This document shows, piece by piece, positions 1 to 8,945 of a stretch of DNA of 64,000 bases. Both the position numbers and the translations under genes were made by a program. The DNA comes from Marinobacter arenosus (lineage in GTDB: Bacteria; Pseudomonadota; Gammaproteobacteria; Pseudomonadales; Oleiphilaceae). The notes under the pieces are model-generated. The model saw only the letters and a list, made by a program, of their open reading frames with translations. It did no database searches and was not told the DNA's origin. The DNA lies in NCBI RefSeq assembly GCF_019264345.1, contig NZ_JAHVAO010000002.1, positions 273,711-337,710 of the forward strand, given 5' to 3'. Numbering within the stretch: position 1 is the first letter of the stretch; the number at the start of each line of letters is the position of its first letter.

Positions 1-525
1 AAGGTCCACCGGTAGTTGCACGGCACCCTCGCCGCTCGCCCTGAAATAGACTGTGCGCGCTTCACCTGCCGGAATCTGAAGTGGCAACAACACGTTCCGG
101 TGCTTGATCGGGCGCTGGGACAGTGGGCGCTGATCGCCCGTGAACACTTCATGTGTGACCCGCTCGCCTGCCACCACATAGAGGTTGAGATAATCGAGTA
201 CCGGATTGGCCACTTCGATCAGATGGTTTCCGGGGGAGGGGGTATCGTTGATGATTGTGACTCGGAACCAATAGGCGCTTTGGCTGAAACCGAAGTTCGG
301 CACCGCAGCCTCGCTCTGTTGCCAGGCCATATCCCGTTGGCCCGTCAGATTCTGAAGCGTCAATTGATGACTGGGGTCCTCGAGATAGGCGAGCTTCTTA
401 CCCAGAGAAACCTGACCATCGATCAATTCAGACAAACGGACGGTAGGCGTTGTCGCGATGGCGCTGCTCGCTATCGCCGCAAGCAGAAACAGAACCAGCA
501 GTTTAGTGATATGAGTCTGTATCAA
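1..525 (-). CDS. 7TMR-DISM sensor protein, N-terminal part only (runs off the left edge)
   Basis: Reading the minus strand from a TTG at 525 gives 175 codons open to the window edge. A hydrophobic leader (about residues 7-24, KLLVLFLLAAIASSAIA) is followed by a 7TMR-DISMED2-type extracellular domain, seen in QSAYWFRVTIIND and NPVLDYLNLYVV. This domain normally precedes seven membrane helices and a GGDEF or histidine-kinase output, which here lies outside the window. The complete protein at 2273-4033 has the same design. The start is uncertain because no good ribosome binding site precedes the TTG. Confidence 0.75.
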   Translation of the reverse strand, partial: MIQTHITKLLVLFLLAAIASSAIATTPTVRLSELIDGQVSLGKKLAYLEDPSHQLTLQNLTGQRDMAWQQSEAAVPNFGFSQSAYWFRVTIINDTPSPGNHLIEVANPVLDYLNLYVVAGERVTHEVFTGDQRPLSQRPIKHRNVLLPLQIPAGEARTVYFRASGEGAVQLPVDL

Positions 526-940
526 GGCTTAACCGCTTTCTTGTTTTGAGACGCTTCGCGGAGCAGAGTTTAACGGAAGCTGGCACCGGTTCACTCTGGC
601 TGTGCAAAGAAAACACAAGTTTTTACGATTTCGGCGGAGGGCACTATGCCGAGCCAGTCAGACCAATCCCGCCTTTTTCATCATTTATTTTGCAGTTTCT
701 CGGCACCTTGGCATAAAGAGAATCCGGGTAATATGTTGCCGGTGGCGACGTAATCAGTGAAGACTCAACACGGCCCTTCCATCAACTTACCCTAACGATG
801 GCAACGGCTCCTCACTAACCTATACTTGGTGAATCGTTCGCGCATCCTCGACTGTGGGGGCGACAGTGAATCGTACCGAAGGGAGCCTGTCCGCTTGGGG
901 CATGGCGTCGGATGCGCGTCAGCCAACGGAGGGTCAAGGC
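526..940. other. Intergenic region, no gene seen
   Basis: This stretch separates the divergent sensor gene and the STAS-type gene at 941. It should hold both promoters, but I see no convincing promoter boxes, terminator or conserved short gene. Reading frames on both strands are short or overlap the SpoIIAA-like gene without family resemblance. Confidence 0.5.
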
Positions 941-1309
941 ATGATCGAACACACGCTGGATACCGCCCACTCCATTCTCTATGTTCGGCCTACCTCCTCG
1001 CTGGAAAAAGAGGATTTCGCAAAGCTTGCGGAAACGGCGGATCCCTTCATCGAAAAAACGGGATCGCTGGAAGGGCTCATCATCAGCAGTCAGAGTTTTC
1101 CGGGCTGGAAAAGTATCGGTGCGATGGTCACGCATTTTCGATTCGTGAAAGATCATCACAAATTCATCAGGAAAGTGGCCCTGGTGACTGACTCCGCCTT
1201 TGGCGACATCGGTGAGCGTCTGGCGTCCCATTTTTTATCGGCCGACATCAAGCACTTTCCCATGGGCGAGCTCAAGGCCGCTGAGCGGTGGGTAGTGGGC
1301 GAGGGCTAG
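941..1309 (+). CDS. SpoIIAA-like STAS-fold protein
   Basis: A 122-residue protein of the SpoIIAA-like (STAS/SpoIIAA) family, small cytoplasmic proteins of unclear function in proteobacteria. Family features seen are the N-terminal beta segment ILYVRPTSSLEKEDF, the middle GLIISSQSFPGW, and the typical ending VALVTDSAFGDIGERLASHF followed by DIKHFP. The ATG at 941 is chosen because GGAGGG lies just upstream; a longer frame from 854 would add 29 residues of low quality. It stands alone and has no partner anti-sigma gene nearby. Confidence 0.75.
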   Translation: MIEHTLDTAHSILYVRPTSSLEKEDFAKLAETADPFIEKTGSLEGLIISSQSFPGWKSIGAMVTHFRFVKDHHKFIRKVALVTDSAFGDIGERLASHFLSADIKHFPMGELKAAERWVVGEG

Positions 1310-1521
1310 GAAGCACTATGCTGGATTGTTCGAAATTTTAAGTCGTCGGACAACGACATTGAGTCTACGCTGGATAGGGTTTGTGGTACTTAGACAACAG
1401 CGTAGATGCGCTTTATCTTTTACATGTAGTCATTGCGCATATCGGGAGGCATCTGGTGATGGTGGTTTTCGGGGGCTGCCCGGGAGCATCGTCTAACTGG
1501 ACACTAAAAAGGAGCTTTAAA

Positions 1522-1824
1522 ATGTCTGCATCAGCAATCTATTCCGCAAAAGTCGGGGCGGGTGAAGGTTTCTCATCGCCAGCCCCTCTGGCTGGCCTGG
1601 CCGGCTGGACGGTTTTCAAACAGCAGCAAACTGAAATCTATGAGATTACGCACAATCTGAACCTGAGCAATCCTGAGAGTGACATGCAGGTAGTTGCCAC
1701 TTCGATGACGCCCGGAGTCAGTGTGGTTGTAGAAGCCGTTAATGCTAACTCGTTCAGGGTATCGGCCTGGACCAGTCAGCTTGCGCCCGCTGAGACGGAT
1801 TTCATGTTCATTGCGCATTGTTGA
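1522..1824 (+). CDS. Hypothetical protein, about 100 residues
   Basis: The ATG at 1522 has a clear AAGGAG ribosome site about 8 bases upstream, so the gene is probably real. The product has no signal peptide or membrane segment. Its second half is rich in beta-type residues (YEITHNLNLS, VSVVVEAV, NSFRVSAWTS, DFMFIAHC). That pattern loosely recalls beta domains of phage tail or secreted proteins, but I do not recognise the family. The 200 bases upstream contain no other gene. Confidence 0.55.
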   Translation: MSASAIYSAKVGAGEGFSSPAPLAGLAGWTVFKQQQTEIYEITHNLNLSNPESDMQVVATSMTPGVSVVVEAVNANSFRVSAWTSQLAPAETDFMFIAHC

Positions 1825-1867
1825 GTTCGCCCCAAGCCGGGCGTTGGCATAGTGCCTGGTGAAGCCC

Positions 1868-2260
1868 ATGTTTTCAGGTTCGGTTTACGTTGTTCTGGCA
1901 GACTCGCTGCTTGTCCTGCATGTAATATTTGTGGCGTTTGTAGTCCTGGGTCTGCTGGCTATTTATATGGGGCCGTTCCTGAACTGGAACTGGGTGCGGA
2001 ATATCTGGTTCCGGGTGTGTCACCTGATTGCCATTGGTATTGTCGTCGTCCAATCCTGGCTTGGCGTGATCTGCCCGTTGACCACTTGGGAAATGGCGCT
2101 TCGGGACAGGGCGGGAGAGGCCAGCTACGAGGGCTCGTTCGTCCAGCACTGGCTACAATCCATTCTTTACTATAGCGCCCCAGAGTGGGTGTTTGTCCTG
2201 AGCTACACGCTGTTTGGTGGGCTGGTCCTGCTCAGCTGGTTTGTCGTCCGCCCCCGGTGA
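1868..2260 (+). CDS. DUF2784 family membrane protein
   Basis: A small membrane protein of the DUF2784 family, about 130 residues with three to four hydrophobic segments (LLVLHVIFVAFVVLGLLAIY, VCHLIAIGIVVVQSWLGV, WVFVLSYTLFGGLVLLSWF). Family signatures are the motif GVICPLTTWE and the later LYYSAPEWVF. Function is unknown. GTG at 1859 in the same frame is a possible alternative start. It ends 12 bases before the convergent stop of the diguanylate cyclase gene. Confidence 0.8.
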   Translation: MFSGSVYVVLADSLLVLHVIFVAFVVLGLLAIYMGPFLNWNWVRNIWFRVCHLIAIGIVVVQSWLGVICPLTTWEMALRDRAGEASYEGSFVQHWLQSILYYSAPEWVFVLSYTLFGGLVLLSWFVVRPR

Positions 2261-2272
2261 TTGCGGAGAGGG

Positions 2273-4033
2273 TCAGACCGTCACCGCTCCGGCGGCGGCG
2301 TCCGACGCATTGCCGGCGCAGACGACATTACGACCCTCCAGCTTGGCCTGATAAAGCGCCTGATCGGCCATCACAATGGTTTTGTCGAGACTGACGTCTT
2401 CCGAGTCGCGATTGGCAACGCCCACGCTGATGGTGCAGTGAATGATGTCTGCGCCTTCCTGGATGGTGAGTGCTTCCACGTTCTGGCGGAACCGCTCGGC
2501 GACGTGACAGGCCTCGGGGAGGTCGGTTTCCGGCAACAGCAGAATGAATTCTTCGCCACCCCAGCGGGCGAGAAGGTCGCCTTGGCGTCGGGAACTGTCC
2601 AGCACTTTGGCGATTTGGCGCAGGATCCGGTCCCCAGTGGCATGGCCGTATTGGTCATTGATCATCTTGAAGTGGTCGATATCAATCATCGCCACGCACA
2701 TATCCCGGTTGTTGCGTTTTACCAGGCTCCAGAGCGATTCTGCGACGGGCAGGAAGCCCCGCCGATTGTCCAGGCCCGTCAGATGATCCACTTGCGCTTT
2801 CCGTTCGGCCGCTATCCGCGCGTGCTGGGTTCGTCGAACCAGGTCCGCCAGTGCCAGCGCCAGCAGCATGGCATCCAGCACCATGCCGATGTCCACGGCG
2901 TAAAAGCCAATCTGACTGTACGGTAGAACGCCATAGACCGTGAGTGCGGTAATCGAGGCGCCGATCGCAGAGGCGAGTGTGCCCGCGAGGTAATAGCGAG
3001 CGGATGTCATGCCGCTCACCCAGCTGGATATGCCGAGGTACAGCATCAGGGCCGTGAAGATCGGAACCATGGAGAACGCAAGCGTCAGTGCAAACCCTCG
3101 TTCTTCCGCGATATAGCAGGCGGCAAACAGCGCGAAGTAGATCAAACAGATCGCCTGAAGGCTTCTGAACAGCTTGCGTCGCCGAAGTTTCACCTGCAGA
3201 AAACTGGTCGCAAAGGCTATGCCGGAGAAAGCAAAGCAGAACATCAACAGCGGCGGTGCCCACTGTTGCCAGACTACAGAGGAGGGCCAGACCAGCGCCA
3301 TGCCTATGCCGCTGTAGGACGCCGTCATGAACACAAAAGTAACCATGTAAATGGAATAGAACAGATACCGCCTTCGCCGGAGTCCGGTAAAGAGCATCAG
3401 GTTATAGGCGGCGAGCGCAAACATGACGCCATAGACAAAGCTGTAAAAGGCGGCGTCAAACTGTTCCTGATTGTGTCCGGCCTTAATGCTGGTGAAGTAG
3501 AAGGGAACAACGACGGGATCTGAGGTTTCAACCCGCAAAAATAGGCGTGTTATGCCCGAGGGAAATGCGTATTCAGCGGTCGGTACCCGTGTGGAGAAAG
3601 AGCGCTTGTGAACCGGTATGGTGTCGCCGCTTTTGAATCGCCTGGGCGGCTCGCCTGTCGGCATCAGGTAGAAATCGACCCGGTCGAGCCAGCCAATCCG
3701 GACAGACATCCGTCTTGCGATGGGGGCGCCGGTCGGATTGAGGACATCGGCAACTAGCCAGACAGCACCCGAATCGATGCCATTGGCGATGACACGGTCA
3801 TCGGTGCGCTGGAGGACGTCGGGTGTTTCCCCAATGAGGAACTGGATGTCGCCTACCGACAATTCTTCACCCTGTTCCTCGATATACGCCATCCGGTGGG
3901 CAATGGCGCCGTGATAACCCAATCTGGCATCGAGCCGGGGCACGGTCAGTTCTGCGTTGGCGGATGCGCCGAAAGCGCTGGCCATCAGAGCCAGCAGGGT
4001 CAGCAGATTCAGGAGTGTCCAATACCGTCGCAC
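2273..4033 (-). CDS. 7TMR-DISM diguanylate cyclase (GGDEF)
   Basis: A membrane enzyme expected to make cyclic di-GMP from two GTP in response to an extracellular signal. Domains in order are a signal peptide (about 1-27), a 7TMR-DISMED2 sensor domain (about 35-165), seven membrane helices (about 185-400) and a C-terminal GGDEF domain (about 415-575). The active-site signature is ARWGGEEFILLLPE. An RQGD sequence five residues before GGEEF fits the RxxD product-inhibition site, so feedback by c-di-GMP is likely. No EAL domain follows. A second sensor of the same design lies at the left edge. Confidence 0.92.
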   Translation of the reverse strand: MRRYWTLLNLLTLLALMASAFGASANAELTVPRLDARLGYHGAIAHRMAYIEEQGEELSVGDIQFLIGETPDVLQRTDDRVIANGIDSGAVWLVADVLNPTGAPIARRMSVRIGWLDRVDFYLMPTGEPPRRFKSGDTIPVHKRSFSTRVPTAEYAFPSGITRLFLRVETSDPVVVPFYFTSIKAGHNQEQFDAAFYSFVYGVMFALAAYNLMLFTGLRRRRYLFYSIYMVTFVFMTASYSGIGMALVWPSSVVWQQWAPPLLMFCFAFSGIAFATSFLQVKLRRRKLFRSLQAICLIYFALFAACYIAEERGFALTLAFSMVPIFTALMLYLGISSWVSGMTSARYYLAGTLASAIGASITALTVYGVLPYSQIGFYAVDIGMVLDAMLLALALADLVRRTQHARIAAERKAQVDHLTGLDNRRGFLPVAESLWSLVKRNNRDMCVAMIDIDHFKMINDQYGHATGDRILRQIAKVLDSSRRQGDLLARWGGEEFILLLPETDLPEACHVAERFRQNVEALTIQEGADIIHCTISVGVANRDSEDVSLDKTIVMADQALYQAKLEGRNVVCAGNASDAAAGAVTV

Positions 4034-4085
4034 TTGGTTTTACGTCCGTTTAAAACTGTCTTCTTAGACTATATGCAAACCTGGG

Positions 4086-4940
4086 TTATGTCATGGTTCT
4101 GGACAGGTTCAGGTGCATGGGATCCAACCGATAATAATCGCAAAGCACCGCGTACACAGCGGGTTGCGTGTCTTTCAGGTATTGAGGTTGCTGATAGAAG
4201 GCTTCTGTCAGTACCGCAAAAAATTCCGCGGGCTGGGTCGCGCCGTAGGGATCCAGCCAGCCTTGGTGGTGATGCTGGAGTGAATGCCTGAGATCTTCGT
4301 AGGCTCTGGTCATGGTGTGTTGCCACGCTTCAGCCTGTCTGCCGTACAGCGGCGGTGCGCCGTCGGCGGAGCCATCCAGATAATCGAGTTGGTGTGCGAA
4401 CTCATGGAGGATCACGTTGTGAGCGCCCTCCGGGTTCATGGCACCTTCCTCGCATTCGGACCAGGCCAGCACCACCTGGCCCAAAGAGGACGCTTCGCCG
4501 GCTCGAATCTGTTCGCTTACGCTCACCACCATGCCATCCCGTTCCGGGGCGCGGACTCGGTAGACGTCCGGATACACCAGTATACTACGCACCTCGTCGT
4601 ATTCGCGGAATGGTCGGGCGAGGATAAGCAGGCAGGCATGCCCGGCAATGGTGATTCTGACACGGTCATCCACGTCGAAGCCGTCACAGCCGTAGAAGGT
4701 CTTTTCAGCGAGAAAGAGTTGAACGTGTTGTTCAAGCTGGTGTTTGAGGTCCGCCGACAGGTTGCGGTAAAGCGGTACCGAGTTTTCGAGTTCCCGCCGC
4801 CATGCGTCGGGAAACGGCTGCTTCAGTCGCCGTTTCCGGCGCCAGTTCTGGTAGAAAAAAAGGTAGAATACCGCCAACGCGATGAAGGTCACTGCAAACA
4901 GCGCAAATACAAGCAGGGCTGACATTCCGTACGATTCCAC
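4086..4940 (-). CDS. mtfA: M90 family zinc metallopeptidase MtfA
   Basis: A homologue of MtfA, the Mlc-binding zinc peptidase that affects glucose-PTS control in enterobacteria. Residues 7-30 form one membrane segment, followed by a basic stretch (QNWRRKRRLK). The zinc site is H179-E-F-A-H183 in ILHEFAHQLDYLDG, and the family stretch AEFFAVLTEAFY follows. At 284 residues it matches the longer MtfA forms. The N-terminal anchor suggests a membrane-tethered enzyme with a cytoplasmic catalytic domain. The neighbouring genes do not show a sugar system, so its target here is unknown. Confidence 0.88.
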   Translation of the reverse strand: MESYGMSALLVFALFAVTFIALAVFYLFFYQNWRRKRRLKQPFPDAWRRELENSVPLYRNLSADLKHQLEQHVQLFLAEKTFYGCDGFDVDDRVRITIAGHACLLILARPFREYDEVRSILVYPDVYRVRAPERDGMVVSVSEQIRAGEASSLGQVVLAWSECEEGAMNPEGAHNVILHEFAHQLDYLDGSADGAPPLYGRQAEAWQHTMTRAYEDLRHSLQHHHQGWLDPYGATQPAEFFAVLTEAFYQQPQYLKDTQPAVYAVLCDYYRLDPMHLNLSRTMT

Positions 4941-4990
4941 GCTTATGGTTATGCTGTCATCTTACCCCAAACAATCTTCAGGAGGCTGCC

Positions 4991-5662
4991 ATGTCCGAAA
5001 AACAAACCGTCGTTATCACAGGCGCCAACCGCGGTATTGGTCTTGAGCTTGCACGGCATTACGCCGCCCTGGACTGCGACGTCATCGGAGTCTGTCGTGA
5101 GGCTTCCGCCGAGTTGGCAGAGATCGCGACCCGGGTCATCGACGGCGTGGACGTGACCACGGATGCCGGCATCCAGACTCTGACCAGCGCACTCGAGGGT
5201 CAGCCGATCGACCTGTTGATTAACAACGCTGGCCTGCTGCAGGACGAGAAGCTAGGAAGCATCGATTTCGATTCCATACGCATGCAGATGGAGGTCAATG
5301 CCTACGCGCCGCTCCGGGTTGCCGAGGCCCTGGTGTCGCACATGCCGTCCGGAGGCAAGATCGCCAACATCACCAGTCGTATGGGATCCATTGCCGACAA
5401 TGATTCCGGGGGCCGCTACGGTTACCGGGCGTCGAAAGCGGCGCTCAATGCGTTTGGCAAATCGTTGGCGATGGACCTGAAACAGAAGGGCATTGCCGTG
5501 GCCCAGTTGCACCCGGGTTATGTACAGACGCGGATGGTGAATTTTGGCGGGTTGATTACGCCCGAAGAATCGGCCAAGGGCCTGGCGGCACGGATCGAAG
5601 GCCTTAACCTCGAAAACACCGGCTCGTTCTGGCATAGCAACGGAGACGAGTTGCCGTGGTAA
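4991..5662 (+). CDS. SDR family oxidoreductase (C-factor-like)
   Basis: A 223-residue short-chain dehydrogenase/reductase. The NAD(P)-binding motif TGANRGIG (residues 10-17), the NNAG motif and the catalytic Y-R-A-S-K are all present, with a Ser-bearing ITSRMGS strand before them. The short length and the GYVQTRMVNFGG ending resemble the C-factor/CsgA-like subgroup. The ATG has an AGGAGG site. It is divergent from mtfA across 50 bases. The substrate cannot be told from sequence. Confidence 0.85.
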   Translation: MSEKQTVVITGANRGIGLELARHYAALDCDVIGVCREASAELAEIATRVIDGVDVTTDAGIQTLTSALEGQPIDLLINNAGLLQDEKLGSIDFDSIRMQMEVNAYAPLRVAEALVSHMPSGGKIANITSRMGSIADNDSGGRYGYRASKAALNAFGKSLAMDLKQKGIAVAQLHPGYVQTRMVNFGGLITPEESAKGLAARIEGLNLENTGSFWHSNGDELPW

Positions 5663-5761
5663 GGTAGCCCTGAATTTTGTTAGCCGGTTGTCCCGGGCGC
5701 CGGCAAAATCGGGGTGTCCCTGGGGCAGTCCGGCACAGGTAGTATCAACAGGAGTTTGCTG

Positions 5762-6217
5762 ATGAGTCTGGCGATTGCCTTGCACGTGTTGTCTGCGGTT
5801 GTCTGGGTAGGGGGCATGTTCTTCGCGTATATGGCCATGCGCCCGGCGGTGATTGAGGTGGTTGAAGCAAGTCAGCGTGGCACGCTCTGGTGTCGCACCC
5901 TGTCCCGGTTCTTCCGCTGGGTGTGGCTGGCCATCATTTTGTTGCTGGTTACCGGTTATTGGATGGTGTTCAGCGTCTTCGGGGGGATGGCCGGCGCGGG
6001 CTGGCATATCCATGCGATGCAGGGGCTGGGGTTGATCATGATGCTGCTGTTCTTTCACGTGTACTTCGCTCCGTTCCGCCGGCTCAAGCAGGCAGTGGCT
6101 GATAAAGATCCTCAGGAAGGTGGTCGACGGGTCGGCCAGATCCGCAGGCTGGTCGGCATCAACCTGATTCTGGGGTTGGTGGTCATTGTGGTCGGCGCGG
6201 GTGGCCGGTATCTGTAA
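5762..6217 (+). CDS. CopD family integral membrane protein
   Basis: A 151-residue membrane protein with four hydrophobic helices, matching the CopD-domain family often annotated with copper resistance. The opening LAIALHVLSAVVWVGGMFFA is typical, and a His-containing helix (MQGLGLIMMLLFFHVYFAPF) follows. I chose ATG 5762 because AGGAGT precedes it and the protein then starts at the first helix. It is first in a same-strand run with the MaoC and methyltransferase-fold genes. No CopC partner is present, so copper transport is not shown. Confidence 0.75.
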   Translation: MSLAIALHVLSAVVWVGGMFFAYMAMRPAVIEVVEASQRGTLWCRTLSRFFRWVWLAIILLLVTGYWMVFSVFGGMAGAGWHIHAMQGLGLIMMLLFFHVYFAPFRRLKQAVADKDPQEGGRRVGQIRRLVGINLILGLVVIVVGAGGRYL

Positions 6218-6252
6218 CGTGTGTCTGGAGTCGGGCAACCGGGTAGCTGACC

Positions 6253-6705
6253 ATGTCTTACATTCGAAAAAAGACCATAGAGGGGCTTGAGGCGGGTGAT
6301 AGCTTCACGCTGACTCGCACCTTCACCGAGGCCGATACCGTTACCTTCGGGGACATCAGCCGGGATCATAATCCCATCCATTACGACGAGCGCTTTGTCA
6401 GCTCCAAGAACCTGCAAGGTCGAATCTGTCATGGCCTGCTGGTCGGCGGCATGATTACGGAAGTAGGCGGTCAGATTGGCTGGCTGGCGTCCGGAATGAA
6501 CTTCCGGTTTCGTCGACCGGTGTATTTTGGCGACACCGTTACCTGTGTTTTCACCATTACCGAGGTGGATGACAGGAACAGGGCCAGAGCAGAAGCGGTG
6601 CTTTCAAATCAGCATGGAGAGGTGGTGATTGAGGCGTGGCTGACCGGAGTTTTGCCGGGGTCCGGGGAAAAGCAGATTCTGGCCAGCCTTCTGGCTGGCG
6701 ATTAA
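6253..6705 (+). CDS. MaoC family (R)-specific enoyl-CoA hydratase
   Basis: A hot-dog fold hydratase that adds water to trans-2-enoyl-CoA. The hydratase-2 signature is seen in FGDISRDHNPIHYDERF, with the catalytic Asp and His, followed by GRICHGLLVGGMI. At 150 residues it is the single-domain form found in fatty-acid and PHA metabolism. The C-terminal part (YFGDTVTCVFTITEVDDRN) fits the family. It lies 35 bases after the CopD-like gene and 21 bases before the next gene, so co-transcription is likely. Confidence 0.87.
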   Translation: MSYIRKKTIEGLEAGDSFTLTRTFTEADTVTFGDISRDHNPIHYDERFVSSKNLQGRICHGLLVGGMITEVGGQIGWLASGMNFRFRRPVYFGDTVTCVFTITEVDDRNRARAEAVLSNQHGEVVIEAWLTGVLPGSGEKQILASLLAGD

Positions 6706-6726
6706 ACCACGTCTTTAGAGGTTGGT

Positions 6727-7401
6727 ATGGCCCGTTTCGAACTGTTAGGCACAGCGATCATTCCCGGTAAGGGAACCCAGCTGCGTCTGTTGCAGCGCAA
6801 TGACGAATTCTCCATCAAGATTGCCGGCAGTACCGGTGAGTTGATGAACAGCCGTTTGCACGGATCCGAGGATGCGCTGGCGACGCTGGCGTGTGAGCGG
6901 ATTTCCGAGCACCCTGCGCCGCGGGTATTGATCGGTGGTCTGGGCATGGGCTTTACCCTGGCAGCAGCGCTGGCTTCGCTTGGCCAGACGGCGGAGGTGA
7001 CCGTGGCTGAGCTGGTGCCGGAAGTGAAAGACTGGAACCTCGGGCCTCTGGGCGCCGCCGCCGGGTACCCGCTGAAAGACTCCAGGGCTCGGGTTCATCT
7101 GGGGGATGTGGTGCAGTTGATCAAGGAATCCCCGGCCAGTTACGACGCCATTTTGCTGGATATCGACAATGGCCCGGAGGGATTGACCCGAAAGGAGAAT
7201 GATTGGCTCTACACGAGCGCGGGTATCGCAGCGGCGCAGGCCGCACTGAGGCCGGACGGGGTGTTGGCGTATTGGTCGGCGGGTCAGGATCCGGCCTTTA
7301 CCGAACGGCTCAAGCGCGCCGGCTTGTCTGTGGAACCGGTAACCGTTCGCGCCCACCGGCCCGGCAAGGGTGCAAGGCACGTTATCTGGCTTGCCTGGTA
7401 A
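6727..7401 (+). CDS. Spermidine synthase-like methyltransferase-fold protein
   Basis: A 224-residue protein related to the spermidine-synthase/methyltransferase superfamily. A nucleotide-binding loop is visible as VLIGGLGMGFTLAAAL, an acidic strand end as VTVAELVPEV, and YDAILLDIDNGPEG in the place of the synthase DxxD region. It lacks the full polyamine-synthase architecture, so the true reaction is unknown. It is the third gene of the run that starts at 5762. Confidence 0.72.
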   Translation: MARFELLGTAIIPGKGTQLRLLQRNDEFSIKIAGSTGELMNSRLHGSEDALATLACERISEHPAPRVLIGGLGMGFTLAAALASLGQTAEVTVAELVPEVKDWNLGPLGAAAGYPLKDSRARVHLGDVVQLIKESPASYDAILLDIDNGPEGLTRKENDWLYTSAGIAAAQAALRPDGVLAYWSAGQDPAFTERLKRAGLSVEPVTVRAHRPGKGARHVIWLAW

Positions 7402-7525
7402 CGCGCCCCGGTGCCGTGAACGACCTTTCAGGTTTACCGTCTGCTTGCCGGCCGAATTCGTTGACCTGGAACAAGGCCCCTCGCGGGCTGGGCAGGGAGA
7501 ATGGCGAGTAGAGGGCGTAGGCTAC

Positions 7526-8365
7526 ATGAACACAGTTCTTGTCATTCTATCATTTGTGGCCGCCGGCGGGCTGATCGCTCTCTGGCTTTGGCGCAAATGT
7601 GATCACCGCGCGGATCTGTTGGCCATGGGGCGTCTGGCGGCGACACAACCGCTGCATCCGCAGCATTTCGAACCGGCTATGGTCGACGGGTTGCCCGAGC
7701 CCGCGCAGCGCTACTTCCTGTACACCATCGCTCCGGGGACTCCGCTATACACGGTCGTGCGCCTCGAAATGATCGGCAGGTTCGGCATGGGGGATAAGGG
7801 TAAGCCGAGCTACCTGACCATGGCCGCGACGCAGGTACTGGCCCCGCTCCAGGGTTTTGTCTGGAAAATGTCTGCCGGGCGAGGGCTGATGCGAGTGTCT
7901 GGTTCCGATACGGAACGCTGGACGCGATTCTGGCTGGGCGAACTCATTCCGGTCGCCCGTGCCGGTGGAAATTCCGACCACGCGCTCTCCGCCTTTGGGC
8001 GATACGTGGCCGAATCTGTGTTCTGGAGTCCGGCGGCCTTGCTGCCCCGGCCGGGAGTGCGCTGGGACCTGGTGGACGAAAACACCGCGAGGGTGACGGT
8101 GCGCAAGGACGGCCTGGAACAGGCCGTTGATGTGACGGTGGCCAAGAGCGGCCAGCCGACACAGGTCAGTTTCCTGCGCTGGAGTGACGCCAATCCCGAG
8201 AAGCTGCATCGATTCCAGCCTTTCGGTGGTTACCTTTCCGAGTTCCGGGACTTCGGTGGATTCCGGTTGCCTACCAAGGTTGAGGCCGGCAACTTTTTTG
8301 GTACCGCCGATTATTTTCCCTTCTTCCTGGCCGATATTACCGACCTGACGTTCCCCGGTACCTGA
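7526..8365 (+). CDS. DUF6544 family protein with N-terminal anchor
   Basis: A 279-residue protein with one N-terminal membrane segment (LVILSFVAAGGLIALWLW) followed by a soluble domain of the DUF6544 type (LPEPAQRYFLYTI near the start, GGYLSEFRDFGGFRLP near the end). Function is unknown. ATG 7526 is preferred over the longer frame from 7370, since the extra 52 residues overlap the previous gene and look non-coding. Its stop lies 9 bases from the convergent universal stress gene. Confidence 0.7.
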   Translation: MNTVLVILSFVAAGGLIALWLWRKCDHRADLLAMGRLAATQPLHPQHFEPAMVDGLPEPAQRYFLYTIAPGTPLYTVVRLEMIGRFGMGDKGKPSYLTMAATQVLAPLQGFVWKMSAGRGLMRVSGSDTERWTRFWLGELIPVARAGGNSDHALSAFGRYVAESVFWSPAALLPRPGVRWDLVDENTARVTVRKDGLEQAVDVTVAKSGQPTQVSFLRWSDANPEKLHRFQPFGGYLSEFRDFGGFRLPTKVEAGNFFGTADYFPFFLADITDLTFPGT

Positions 8366-8374
8366 CTCGGTCGC

Positions 8375-8794
8375 TCAGCGCACCACGAACACCGAGATGT
8401 CACTGTGCCTGACGATGTTGGCCGCGTTCGAATGCAGGATGTGCAGACGATCACCGATGCCGGGTGTGTGCGAGGCCATCACAATCAGGTCGGCCTTGGT
8501 GTCGTCGATGGCTTCCAGAATTTTGTCATCAAGCTCCACCGCGGTATCCGGGGTCGACATGACCTTGCTGCTGGTCCGGATGCCGTGGGCCTTGCCTTGC
8601 TCCTCGGCGAACTCACGGAGCTTTTCGGAAAGCTCTTCCGGGTTGTGGGCGGCCTGGCCGGGAGCGGTGTTGGTCACGGACAAGTAACACAGCTTGGCGT
8701 CGTAATGTTTGGCAATGTCGATGGCCGTGCTCAACGCTTTTGGCATCTTGTCGGTGTGTGCCAGATCAACGGGTACTAGAATCGTGCTGTACAT
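8375..8794 (-). CDS. Universal stress protein (UspA family)
   Basis: A 139-residue single Usp domain. It begins with the strand MYSTILVPVDLAH and carries the nucleotide-binding region near the C terminus, where LIVMASHTPGIGDRLHILHSNAANIVRHS replaces the usual G-2x-G-9x-G-S/T (quoted here as two parts: LIVMASHTPGIGDRLHILHS and NAANIVRHS). The final strand is ISVFVVR. ATG 8794 has an AAGGAGG site 6-7 bases upstream. It is monocistronic, in the same direction as the cold-shock gene upstream, from which a terminator separates it. Confidence 0.88.
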   Translation of the reverse strand: MYSTILVPVDLAHTDKMPKALSTAIDIAKHYDAKLCYLSVTNTAPGQAAHNPEELSEKLREFAEEQGKAHGIRTSSKVMSTPDTAVELDDKILEAIDDTKADLIVMASHTPGIGDRLHILHSNAANIVRHSDISVFVVR

Positions 8795-8893
8795 AGCTGC
8801 CTCCTTGTAGTGCCTTCCGGGCAATACATTCGTTTCGGGCGCATGTTAAGCATGGCAGTGGGTCTGAAAGGCTGTCAAAAAATGAGGGCATAA

Positions 8894-8919
8894 AAAAAGG
8901 CAGCCGAAGCTGCCTTTTT
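8894..8919 (-). terminator. Intrinsic terminator of the cold-shock gene
   Basis: An 11-bp stem (AAAAAGGCAGC with GCTGCCTTTTT) closes on a four-base loop. On the minus strand the loop reads TTCG with a C-G closing pair, followed by a run of T. It lies 27 bases after the cold-shock stop codon. Confidence 0.88.
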
Positions 8920-8945
8920 GCGGTTATTGCTTAATCCGTCAAGGA

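Noticed and set aside
5252..6238. A 328-codon minus-strand frame
   Set aside because: Antisense to the SDR and CopD genes, rich in His, Gln, Pro and Arg as expected from a reversed GC-rich gene, with no recognised motif.
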